DNA of 29,906 nt from M55B129 sp964506505 (lineage in GTDB: Bacteria > Bacillota > Dethiobacteria > DTU022), in the NCBI GenBank assembly GCA_964506505.1, contig CAZDKY010000038.1, positions 1 to 29,906 of the forward strand. The letters are read 5' to 3'. A program made the position numbers and the translations under genes. The notes under the pieces are model-generated. The model searched no databases. It saw only the letters and a list, made by a program, of their open reading frames with translations, and was not told the DNA's origin. Below, one piece after another: positions 16,125-23,754 of this stretch (its first letter is position 1; each line of letters begins with the position of its first letter).

Positions 16125-16463
16125 ATGTCCTATCTGGGTATACTTTTCCTGATCATTTTAACCCTGATTCTCCGGTTCATGTTCGGAGTCCAAACGAGGG
16201 CCTTACTGACTCTCTACATCCTGGGATTGATCATATTTATTTTTGCTTTTGCTGTTGCCGAAATGCCTCCCTTTGGATCTGTTACTAATCCCGTTTTTAA
16301 TGAAATGTCTGCCCGCTTTCTGGAAATGGGGGCAGTGGAAACGGGGGCAGTAAATATCGTAAGCAGCGTTATTCTCGATTATCGTGCTTATGATACCCTG
16401 GGCGAAGCTACAGTGCTTTTTGCAGCCATTGCTGCGGTTATTGCCACATTGAAGTCACACTGA
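16125..16463 (+). CDS. MbhE-like subunit, equivalent to the last part of MrpA
   Basis: This 112-residue membrane protein has hydrophobic N-terminal helices and the segment NIVSSVILDYRAYDTLGEATVLF. That segment matches the conserved N-x-I-L-x-D-x-R-x-x-D-T-x-G-E pattern found at the end of MrpA and in MbhE. The long MrpA N-terminal antiporter domain is absent before it. A GGAGG site (16111-16115) precedes the ATG. Together with the preceding gene it replaces the MrpA C-terminal region. Confidence 0.85.
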   Translation: MSYLGILFLIILTLILRFMFGVQTRALLTLYILGLIIFIFAFAVAEMPPFGSVTNPVFNEMSARFLEMGAVETGAVNIVSSVILDYRAYDTLGEATVLFAAIAAVIATLKSH

Positions 16464-16488
16464 GGGAAGCGGAAGGAGAGGTTAAGTC

Positions 16489-16944
16489 ATGGAGGATCAA
16501 ATTGTCCGTTTGACCAGCCGCCTGGTGGTTCCCTTTATTCAGCTTTACGGAATATATGTAATAGTTCACGGTCACCTTTCTCCCGGGGGTGGTTTCTCAG
16601 GAGGGGCGATCTTCGGGGCCAGCCTGGTGTTGATTGCTGTTTCATTTAACCTGGAAGCAGGGGCCAAACAGATTTCACCACAAAGCGCCTCCATTTTGGA
16701 GAGCGGAGGTGCCCTCGGTTTTGCTTTGACCGGCCTTGCTGCCGTGGTCATGGGCGGCAGTTACCTGGCCAACCGGGCTGCCGGTTTCCCAATAGGAGTG
16801 ACGGGAGCCCTCTTCAGCTCCGGGGCGATTTTCATTATCACAATATTTTTGGGAGCAAAAGTGGCCAGTACCATTGTCACCCTTTTCTATAACATTATCG
16901 AAGGAGAGAAGAAAGATGGAACTCCTGAGAAACATAGCGGATAA
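16489..16944 (+). CDS. mrpB: Mrp/Mbh-type antiporter subunit B
   Basis: A 151-residue MrpB/MnhB (MbhF) subunit with four membrane helices. The family motif YGIYVIVHGHLSPGGGFSGGAIFGASLVLIA is clear from residue ~20. It forms part of the cation-translocating membrane core. The AAGGAGAGG site precedes the ATG, and mrpC starts 29 bases before its end. Confidence 0.92.
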   Translation: MEDQIVRLTSRLVVPFIQLYGIYVIVHGHLSPGGGFSGGAIFGASLVLIAVSFNLEAGAKQISPQSASILESGGALGFALTGLAAVVMGGSYLANRAAGFPIGVTGALFSSGAIFIITIFLGAKVASTIVTLFYNIIEGEKKDGTPEKHSG

Positions 16945-17287
16945 TTATTACTACATGGTCGCTGTTGTTCTTTTTGTCATTGGTATGTACACCATGCTTA
17001 CTCATTCCAACATGATTAAGAAAGTGATTGCCATGAATATCATGGATACATCCGTCTTTCTCCTCTTTGTATCTGTGGGTTATCTCTCGGGCGGGCGGGC
17101 ACCAATTGTTGATGAAGGAGTATCCGCTGCAGCCTATGCCAACCCCCTTCCCGGCGCCCTCATGCTGACCGGTATAGTGGTCGCCGTTAGCGTCACTGCT
17201 TATGCCTTGAGCCTGGTCGTTAAAATTTATCGATATTATGGAACCTGTGATTATGATGAAATCACTGATATAAGGAGCCGGGGATAG
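16916..17287 (+). CDS. mrpC: Mrp/Mbh-type antiporter subunit C (NuoK-like)
   Basis: This 123-residue protein has three helices and is homologous to NuoK of complex I. Segments such as IGMYTMLTHSNMIKKVIAMNIMDTSVFLLF and ALMLTGIVVAVSVTAYALSLVVKIY fit MrpC/MnhC, including the residues that form a proton path in related proteins. The frame opens at 16874, but the ATG at 16916 has the GAAGGAGAG site and the family start. It shares one base with the mrpD GTG start. Confidence 0.9.
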   Translation: MELLRNIADNYYYMVAVVLFVIGMYTMLTHSNMIKKVIAMNIMDTSVFLLFVSVGYLSGGRAPIVDEGVSAAAYANPLPGALMLTGIVVAVSVTAYALSLVVKIYRYYGTCDYDEITDIRSRG

Positions 17288-18765
17288 TGGGGCCTCTAGA
17301 ACATTTGCCTGTTTTAATGGTGGTAATATTTTTCTGCGGTGCCTTTCTGATGCCACTGCTATTTCGCTGGGTTAGGCCGATCTGTGCGCCGTTGATGGTA
17401 GCAATTCTGGCGGCGGCTTTGGTTATGGCCGTCATCATATTGCGAAGTGTCTATCAGCTGGGACCACAGTTCTACCACCTGGGAGGCTGGCCTCCGCCAT
17501 GGGGCATTGAACTTAAGGTAGATCTCCTGCGTGTTTATATGCTTCTTGTTCTTTTTGTGATCAGCCTCTGGATTTTTATCTATGCCTTAAGGGATCTGGG
17601 TAATGAGCTAAAAGAGGAACTCATCGGATGGTATTATACACTCTATGCTCTGCTGGTGGGTTCAATGGCCGGGATCGCCTTGACTAACGATCTTTTTAAC
17701 CTCTTTGTGATGATGGAAATTTGTGCTATAACAGCATGCGCGATCATATCCATCAAGGAAGATCGTGAATGCCTGGAAGCCAGTTTTAAATACCTGATTC
17801 TCAGTGCCATGGGAACTGGCTGTTTTTTGCTCGGCGTGGCCATGCTCTACATGGCTACGGGTTATCTTAATTACGATTATCTGCACGGATCCCTGGTCGA
17901 AGCGATTGCACTTTATCCGCGGAATTTATTGATGGCAGCCGCTCTTTTTATTGTTGCCTTCGGTACTAAAGCGGCTCTATTTCCGCTGCATGTCTGGCTG
18001 CCGGATGCCCATGCCTCGGCTCCTTCCCCCTCCAGTGCCATGCTTTCGGGACTGGTGATTAAAATTTATGCCTTTGCCCTGCTCATAGTTTTCTATGAAG
18101 TTTTTCCAGCTGAGATGCTTCAGGGTGTGCCTTTGAACGAAATTATCCTCTGGCTTGGTTCTCTAGGAGCTATGTTTGGATCCATCTATGCAATGCTGCA
18201 GACGGATTTAAAAAAGATGCTGGCCTTTTCAAGCATTGGCCAGATCGGTTATATATTCATGGGTATCGGTTTTAATCATGAAATGGCTTTAATTGGCGGT
18301 CTTTACCATGTGGGGGTACACGCTGTGACCAAAGCGATGCTTTTTATGGTTGCCGGAGTAATTATTTATGCCACGGGCGTGCGAAAAATCAGCGATCTGG
18401 CCGGGATTGGACGTAATTTGCCCCTAACCATGGTTGCTTTTGCCGTTGGCAGTGCTTCAATGATCGGTCTTCCGGGAACCGGAGGGTTGATCAGCAAATG
18501 GTATCTTTCCCTCGGCGCGCTGGAGATGGGACGGCCTTTTTTTGTTGTTATTATTTTGATCAGTAGTTTGCTGAACGCAGTCTACTATATGCCAATTGTG
18601 ATCAACGCTTTTTTACACCACGGTGATTTTCAGTTCAGGGTTAAATCTGTCCCGCGAGTGATGCTCGCTGCCCTGATTTTTGGAATGATGGTGATCATTA
18701 TATCCGGAATTTTTTCCAGGCCAGCTGTCATTCTGCTTGAAGATGCTGTTAGCCGCTTTTTTTAA
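17287..18765 (+). CDS. mrpD: Mrp/Mbh-type antiporter-like subunit D
   Basis: A 492-residue NuoN/NuoM-type polytopic protein with about fourteen helices, carrying the proton-conducting membrane transporter domain. The conserved TM5 glutamate is in FNLFVMMEICAITACAI and the TM7 lysine in AFGTKAALFPLHVWLPDAHASAPSPSSAMLSG; these are the residues that move protons in the family. It is the antiporter-like subunit D of Mrp (MbhH in Mbh). Translation starts at a GTG that shares one base with the mrpC stop. The stop is within a T/A-rich stretch, and the next gene has its own promoter-like sequence. Confidence 0.92.
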   Translation: MGPLEHLPVLMVVIFFCGAFLMPLLFRWVRPICAPLMVAILAAALVMAVIILRSVYQLGPQFYHLGGWPPPWGIELKVDLLRVYMLLVLFVISLWIFIYALRDLGNELKEELIGWYYTLYALLVGSMAGIALTNDLFNLFVMMEICAITACAIISIKEDRECLEASFKYLILSAMGTGCFLLGVAMLYMATGYLNYDYLHGSLVEAIALYPRNLLMAAALFIVAFGTKAALFPLHVWLPDAHASAPSPSSAMLSGLVIKIYAFALLIVFYEVFPAEMLQGVPLNEIILWLGSLGAMFGSIYAMLQTDLKKMLAFSSIGQIGYIFMGIGFNHEMALIGGLYHVGVHAVTKAMLFMVAGVIIYATGVRKISDLAGIGRNLPLTMVAFAVGSASMIGLPGTGGLISKWYLSLGALEMGRPFFVVIILISSLLNAVYYMPIVINAFLHHGDFQFRVKSVPRVMLAALIFGMMVIIISGIFSRPAVILLEDAVSRFF

Positions 18766-18792
18766 AAAAAGGGGGAAAATAAAACCGGTTTG

Positions 18793-18822
18793 TTGAAAGA
18801 TTCAGGTAATAACAGCTATAAT
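18793..18822 (+). promoter_or_regulatory. internal sigma-A-type promoter after mrpD
   Basis: TTGAAA (18793-18798) and a perfect TATAAT (18817-18822) are 18 bases apart, close to the housekeeping consensus. The predicted start is near 18829, about 25 bases before the next TTG start codon. It would allow the two following antiporter genes and apbE to be expressed apart from the upstream rnf-mrp transcript. Confidence 0.6.
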
Positions 18823-18829
18823 AGGCTGT
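18812..18829 (+). promoter_or_regulatory. inverted repeat around the -10 box (possible operator)
   Basis: ACAGC (18812-18816) and GCTGT (18825-18829) form an inverted repeat with an 8-base spacer that contains the TATAAT box. A repressor bound here would block the promoter. The arms are only 5 bases long, so a chance match is possible. Confidence 0.3.
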
Positions 18830-18853
18830 AGTAATATCTGGAGGTGACCTTGT

Positions 18854-20365
18854 TTGACTGACTCAACGATCATTGTTCTCATCACTCTTATCATAGTTCT
18901 GCCCATTATAATGACCCCAGTTATTTTCTTTGCTTGCCGCTATTCCGAAAGACTGCGCAATGGTTTGGCCGTGATCACCAGCGGTTTAACTTTTGCCCTG
19001 ACCATTGCCCTCTACCCGGCGGCGGTGCGGGGAGATGTAGTGCAGCGGACCTTATTTGAGATATTGCCCAGACTTGAACTTTCCATTCGTTTTGATATTC
19101 TCAGCTTTTGTCTGGCCGCAATATCTTCCTTCATCTGGTTTCTATGTACAATTTATTCGCTTGATTACATGGCCAAAGAACATGCCTGCAGTCGTTATTA
19201 CCCGGTCCTTATTCTCGCTCTCGGTAGTTGCCAGGGTATATACTTCGCCGGTGATTTCTTTTCACTCTTTGTCTTTTTTGAACTCATGTCCCTGATTGCC
19301 TATATCCTGGTGATCCACGAAGAAACCGACGAAGCGATGCGCGCTGGTTATAAGTACCTGGTGATGACGATCATCGGTGGGCTGGCTTTGTTTTTTGGTA
19401 TTATTATTGTTTTTGAGCTTGGGGGGACGGTTTCCCTTGGAGTGGGATCGATTATTCAGGAGACGTCGTTCCTTGCCCTGATTGCGTTTATCTGTTTTTT
19501 AATTGGTTTTGGCATGAAAGCGGGTATGTTTCCCCTTCATGTCTGGCTTCCGGATGCTCACCCTGTTGCTCCCTCTCCGGCCAGTGCCCTTCTTTCAGGA
19601 GTGATGCTGAAAACGGGAGCATATGGTTTACTGAGGGTCATTTTCCATGTTTTTTCAGTTGATCTGATGCGTAGTGGAGGGTGGGACACCATCCTCGGTG
19701 TCCTGGCCGTGATCACTGTCCTGCTTGGATCTGCGGTTGCCCTGACCCAGACTGACATAAAAAGGCGCCTTGCTTACTCCAGCATCAGTCAGCTCGGTTA
19801 TATTCTGCTGGGAATGAGCATTTTAAATGATAATGCCATAACCGGTGCCGTATTCCACATTTTCAGCCATGCTTTTATGAAGAGCATTCTCTTCCTGGCA
19901 GCCGGAGCGGTAATCTGGAAAACGGGTATTCGCAAAATTGCTGATATGCACGGGATTGGCCGGAAGATGCCTGTAACAATGGGTTGCTTTTCCGTTGCTG
20001 CCCTGGCTATGATAGGCATCCCGCCCCTGAATGGGTTTTTGAGTAAATGGACCCTTTCACTGGGTGCCCTGGATGAGGGAATGCCCTTTTATGTGCTGGT
20101 CCTCTTGATTAGCAGCCTGCTCAATGCACTTTATTATCTGCCCATTATTATCCCGGCCTTTTTTGATGTTCCTGGAGGGGGGGATCACGGGATCGGCGAT
20201 CAGCACGAGATCAAATTTAATATCCAGGAAGCGGCACCCGGTATGCTTTCTCCTATGGTCATTCTTGCTATATGTACCCTTATTTTTGGTCTGACACCAA
20301 ACAATATTGTTTTTATTCTATCCCGCCTTACCTCCGCCTTCCTGCTGTTGGGAGGGGCTTTATAG
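18854..20365 (+). CDS. second antiporter-like subunit (NuoM/MrpD family)
   Basis: A 503-residue polytopic protein with the proton-conducting transporter domain. TM5 has the conserved glutamate in LFVFFELMSLIAYILVIHEE. The TM7/loop region reads GFGMKAGMFPLHVWLPDAHPVAPSPASALLSG with the conserved lysine. It resembles the next gene product more than MrpD in these segments (both have FFELM...ILVIHE and HPVAPSPASALLSG), suggesting tandem duplication. It starts at a TTG six bases after a strong GGAGGTGA site. Its role is probably an added proton/Na+ channel subunit of the Mrp/Mbh-like complex; subunits of this kind also occur in formate hydrogenlyase, so the partner is inferred from position. Confidence 0.88.
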   Translation: MTDSTIIVLITLIIVLPIIMTPVIFFACRYSERLRNGLAVITSGLTFALTIALYPAAVRGDVVQRTLFEILPRLELSIRFDILSFCLAAISSFIWFLCTIYSLDYMAKEHACSRYYPVLILALGSCQGIYFAGDFFSLFVFFELMSLIAYILVIHEETDEAMRAGYKYLVMTIIGGLALFFGIIIVFELGGTVSLGVGSIIQETSFLALIAFICFLIGFGMKAGMFPLHVWLPDAHPVAPSPASALLSGVMLKTGAYGLLRVIFHVFSVDLMRSGGWDTILGVLAVITVLLGSAVALTQTDIKRRLAYSSISQLGYILLGMSILNDNAITGAVFHIFSHAFMKSILFLAAGAVIWKTGIRKIADMHGIGRKMPVTMGCFSVAALAMIGIPPLNGFLSKWTLSLGALDEGMPFYVLVLLISSLLNALYYLPIIIPAFFDVPGGGDHGIGDQHEIKFNIQEAAPGMLSPMVILAICTLIFGLTPNNIVFILSRLTSAFLLLGGAL

Positions 20366-22642
20366 TTGTTTGCCGCTGCTACCGAACATTTCTTAGCCTC
20401 TCCAGAGGTCTACCAGTCGGCGCTGCCGTTGTGGATCGTTCTTGTGCCTGTTCTGGTAGGAATGGGCCTCTATTTTTTAAAAGAGGAGTGGGCGAAAGTT
20501 CTCAAAGCCATCTCCCTGGCGGCCTCTCTTTTTGCCCTGGCGGGTGTCCTGTTGCTTCTCCCCATGGTTATGTCCGGTCAGGTCTGTTTTGATCTGATCG
20601 ATTTTATGCAGATGGGCCTTTTCTTCAGGGTTGATTTGATTGGCTGGATATTTGCCCTGATCATTGCCCTGGTCTGGACTCTGGCCACTGTTTTTTCCTT
20701 TGCCTACATGGACTTTGAACATAACCGCCGCCGTTATTACAGTCTACTAACTTTTACTCTCGGTGCCACCATCGGAGTAGTTCTGGCCGGAGATTTTTTT
20801 ACTCTCTTTCTCTTTTTTGAACTGATGACTCTCAGTTCTTTTATCCTGGTCATTCATGAACAGGATAGCGAAGCGATGAAAGCGGGTATGCTCTATCTTT
20901 ATCTCGGCATAGCCGGGGGATTGTGCCTGCTTTTTGCGGTGATGATGTTATTTTCGATTACAGGATCAGTAGATATTACTCCAGCCCTCAATCTACTGGG
21001 CGGGCAAAAGACGATCATCTTCATATGTTTCCTCATTGGTTTTGGAGTAAAAGCCGGACTGGTGCCTCTCCACATTTGGCTGCCGCAGGCTCACCCGGTT
21101 GCACCTTCTCCGGCCAGTGCCCTCCTTTCCGGTATCCTGATCAAAAGTGGAGCCTACGGAATCTTAAGGGTATCGCTGGTTCTTTTTTCATCTCCCGATA
21201 GCCTGAGTAGTGCCGAAGCCCCTTACATTTTCAATCTTGGTAATTCATTGATGTGGATCGGTATCATCACCATGTTTTTGGGAGCGGTAATGGCCATTCT
21301 GCAGAACAATATGAAGAGGATCCTGGCTTACAGCAGCGTCAGCCAGATTGGATACATCGCCGCCGCCATCGGGGCGGCTGCCCTGATGAACAGAGAGGGG
21401 GGAATGGGTTTTGCCGGGGCTGTTTACCATGTTATCAACCATGCATTTTTTAAAGCCGGCCTTTTTATGATGGTGGGTACTATTTTTATGTTTACCAGGG
21501 AACTGGAGTTGCCCAGGCTGGGGGGCATGTTTAAAAAGATGCCCCTGGTAGGTGTAACATTCCTAATTGCCGCCTTCGGGATTACCGGGATTCCAGGGTT
21601 CAACGGTTACGCCAGTAAAACCCTGATTCATGATGCCCTGCTGGTAGCAGTAGAACACCATGAGCTTTTCAGCATTGAACTGGCGGAAAAAATCTTTGTC
21701 CTGACCAGCGCCCTGACGATCTGTTATTTTATCAAGCTTTTCAGGGGTGTCTTTCTGGGGCCTGTTCCAGAAAAACTGGATCGCCAATACAGGTTGCCCT
21801 TTTCCGTTCAGGCAGTCCTGGTCAGTTTTGCCCTGGTGATAACGGCTATCGGACTGTTCCCCAATTTTGTGCTGGGAAAGATTATTGTCCCGGCTGCTTC
21901 TATTTTACATTATGAAGGGCATGCCATGGAACACCTTCATCATTTTCATTTTTTCGATTGGCATCCCCTGGAAGCGATGCTTATTGTCATTGTCCTGGCC
22001 CTGATAATTTATATTCCCGGGGCCTGGCGCGGATGGTTTGAATGGAAGCCGCCCTGGTGGCTGAGCATTTATGCTCTTTTTTATCGTCCGGTTACTGAAA
22101 AACTGGTTGCCGCTACCTGCAGGATAGGGGTGCTGGTTGACTCTTCGGTCGATAATGCTTACAATCGATCAGGCAGCTATGCCAGGGGACTCTGCAGTTA
22201 TGTAGTTGATATAGATGAGGGGATTGACAATTTCTACACCAGTAGTGGTAAAGCAGCCCGTCGACTGGCTGACCGTTCAACGGAGATGGATGCCGGCCTG
22301 GACCGTCTGTATGAGAAATCCGGTAAAGCAGCCCGTCACCTGGCTGATCGTTCAACGGAAATGGATTCTGCTCTCGACGAAACTTATCGCAAGAGTGGCC
22401 GGGCGGCTCAGAAACTAGCCCGCCAGACTACGGCCCTGGATAAAGCTCTCAACAAGGCCTATGATCAGGCCGGCCAAAAGACACGGGAAGAAATGGGAAA
22501 AATGCTTGCTGAAAAGAAAGATAAAGAAGACCGGCAGGAGCGTCGTAAATGGAATATTAAAAATCTCAGTTTTGATAACCTGCTGCTAGTTTTGGTCCTG
22601 GCTGTCGTGCTGTTTATTGTCTTTTACTTCAGTCGTCTTTAG
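20366..22642 (+). CDS. third antiporter-like subunit with C-terminal repeat helix and tail anchor
   Basis: A 758-residue protein, far longer than the ~500 usual for MrpD/NuoM. Residues ~1-560 are the polytopic proton-conducting domain, with the TM5 glutamate in FLFFELMTLSSFILVIHE and the lysine in GFGVKAGLVPLHIWLPQAHPVAPSPASALLSG. A histidine-rich loop (H515, H519, H523, H525, H526, H528, H533) lies between two late helices. Residues 592-716 are five 25-residue repeats predicted as a long amphipathic helix, then a basic/acidic segment (KKDKEDRQERRKW) and a final membrane helix (~737-756). The layout recalls NuoL/MrpA, where a long lateral helix is followed by a last membrane helix, but the repeat sequence itself is unfamiliar to me. 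It starts at TTG right after the previous stop, after a GGGAGGGG site. Confidence 0.88.
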   Translation: MFAAATEHFLASPEVYQSALPLWIVLVPVLVGMGLYFLKEEWAKVLKAISLAASLFALAGVLLLLPMVMSGQVCFDLIDFMQMGLFFRVDLIGWIFALIIALVWTLATVFSFAYMDFEHNRRRYYSLLTFTLGATIGVVLAGDFFTLFLFFELMTLSSFILVIHEQDSEAMKAGMLYLYLGIAGGLCLLFAVMMLFSITGSVDITPALNLLGGQKTIIFICFLIGFGVKAGLVPLHIWLPQAHPVAPSPASALLSGILIKSGAYGILRVSLVLFSSPDSLSSAEAPYIFNLGNSLMWIGIITMFLGAVMAILQNNMKRILAYSSVSQIGYIAAAIGAAALMNREGGMGFAGAVYHVINHAFFKAGLFMMVGTIFMFTRELELPRLGGMFKKMPLVGVTFLIAAFGITGIPGFNGYASKTLIHDALLVAVEHHELFSIELAEKIFVLTSALTICYFIKLFRGVFLGPVPEKLDRQYRLPFSVQAVLVSFALVITAIGLFPNFVLGKIIVPAASILHYEGHAMEHLHHFHFFDWHPLEAMLIVIVLALIIYIPGAWRGWFEWKPPWWLSIYALFYRPVTEKLVAATCRIGVLVDSSVDNAYNRSGSYARGLCSYVVDIDEGIDNFYTSSGKAARRLADRSTEMDAGLDRLYEKSGKAARHLADRSTEMDSALDETYRKSGRAAQKLARQTTALDKALNKAYDQAGQKTREEMGKMLAEKKDKEDRQERRKWNIKNLSFDNLLLVLVLAVVLFIVFYFSRL
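22139..22513 (+). repeat. five tandem 75-base (25-residue) repeats in the last antiporter gene
   Basis: In-frame units start at 22139, 22214, 22289, 22364 and 22439. The peptide pattern is D-x-[SGA]-[VIL]-[DN]-x-x-Y-x-x-[SA]-G-x-x-[AT]-R. Units 2 and 3 are nearly identical over their second half: GGTAAAGCAGCCCGTC is shared exactly at 22247 and 22322, and SGKAAR-x-LADRSTEM is shared in the protein. Units 1, 4 and 5 are more divergent. Hydrophobic residues recur every 3-4 positions, with 25 residues per 7 turns, so a long amphipathic or coiled-coil helix is likely. Confidence 0.9.
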
Positions 22643-22651
22643 GAGGATGTT

Positions 22652-23725
22652 TTGTCTGTATATCTAAATAACAGGAATACCGGGCAAGGAAAGAAACAAA
22701 ACGGGAAATCGAGAAAATACGGTTTAGCTGCAGTACTGGTTTTATTTGTCCTGCTGATCATGTTTATCGTTTACAGGGGTGCTGCGGCCAATGAGCAGTC
22801 TGTTTATTATCGCACAACTATGGATACATTAGTAGAACTCCGTTTTAAAGCTACTCCTTCTTCTAAACCGGATTTAATAGCGGAAAAAACTTTTACCGAA
22901 ATGGAAAACCTGGAGGTTTTGCTCAGCCGCAGTCTTTCCAGCAGTGAAGTGAGGGTGATAAACCGAGAAGCGGGTGAAGAACCGGTCCCAGTTGAGCCTG
23001 AAACATATCAACTTGTTTTACAGTCCCTGGAGTATGCCGGGTTAAGCGGCGGGGCATTTGATCCAACCATTGGGCCGCTTATTGACCTGTGGGGTTTTCT
23101 CGGGCAGGAGTACCGCTTGCCAGGCGACGTCGAGATCGAGGCTGTTCTTCCACTGATTGATCATGGGATGGTAGAGATAAATCCGGATAAAAAGACCGTT
23201 TTTCTCCCACGGAAAGGGATGGCCCTGGATCTAGGTGGTATCGCCAAGGGTTATATTATCGATCGGGCTGTTGATTTTCTGATTGACCTGGGAGTAAAAA
23301 GCGCTTTTATCAATGCCGGCGGGGATATAATGCTTCTTGGGCCAGGGCCTGAGAATGGACCATGGCGGATAGGGATACGTCATCCCCGTAAAGAAAACCG
23401 GGTTATCGCTGTTTTGAACCTGGAAAGTGGAGCGGTCGTTACATCGGGTGATTATGAGCGGGCTTTTACAGTAAACGATATGAATTATCATCATCTGCTC
23501 GACCCGGATACCGGTTATCCTGCCCGCAGTTTGGCCAGTGTAACAGTAGTGGCAGAAACAGCCACCGCTGCCGATGCACTTTCTACCGCCCTTTTTATCC
23601 TCGGTGTGGAAGAGGGGCTTAAGCTTATCGATAAGGTGCCGGGAACAGAAGTAGTTTTTATCACAACTGATCTGGAAATTATCGTCACTGAAGGTTTATC
23701 GGATAAAATAGAACTTGAGCCATAA
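22652..23725 (+). CDS. apbE: FAD:protein FMN transferase
   Basis: ApbE transfers FMN from FAD to threonines in target proteins outside the membrane, including RnfD, RnfG and NqrB/C. The 357 residues start with a single hydrophobic anchor (~24-43, LAAVLVLFVLLIMFIVYRG) with no lipobox cysteine, so the protein is membrane-anchored with its domain outside. Diagnostic motifs are YYRTTMDTLVELRF near the start, ALDLGGIAKGYIIDRAV, INAGGDIMLLG, and HHLLDPDTGYPA with the metal-binding ADALSTALF region. It starts at TTG after AGGAGG (22641-22646), 9 bases after the preceding stop. Its place directly downstream of rnf-mrp matches its expected job on RnfD and both domains of RnfG. Confidence 0.93.
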   Translation: MSVYLNNRNTGQGKKQNGKSRKYGLAAVLVLFVLLIMFIVYRGAAANEQSVYYRTTMDTLVELRFKATPSSKPDLIAEKTFTEMENLEVLLSRSLSSSEVRVINREAGEEPVPVEPETYQLVLQSLEYAGLSGGAFDPTIGPLIDLWGFLGQEYRLPGDVEIEAVLPLIDHGMVEINPDKKTVFLPRKGMALDLGGIAKGYIIDRAVDFLIDLGVKSAFINAGGDIMLLGPGPENGPWRIGIRHPRKENRVIAVLNLESGAVVTSGDYERAFTVNDMNYHHLLDPDTGYPARSLASVTVVAETATAADALSTALFILGVEEGLKLIDKVPGTEVVFITTDLEIIVTEGLSDKIELEP

Positions 23726-23754
23726 GTATTGTTGGTTTGGAAAGGACTGACACA

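Noticed and set aside
18766..18790. Terminator after mrpD from the A-rich/G-rich stretch
   Set aside because: There is no stem of useful length and the run is A rather than T on the coding strand.
22139..22513. CRISPR or mobile-element repeat
   Set aside because: The units are contiguous, in frame at 75 bases with no unique spacers, and lie inside an intact gene.
15859..22642. Membrane-bound [NiFe] hydrogenase or full complex I
   Set aside because: No hydrogenase large or small subunit, NuoB/C/D/I-like or NuoH-like gene is present in the window; only the antiporter-type arm is seen.
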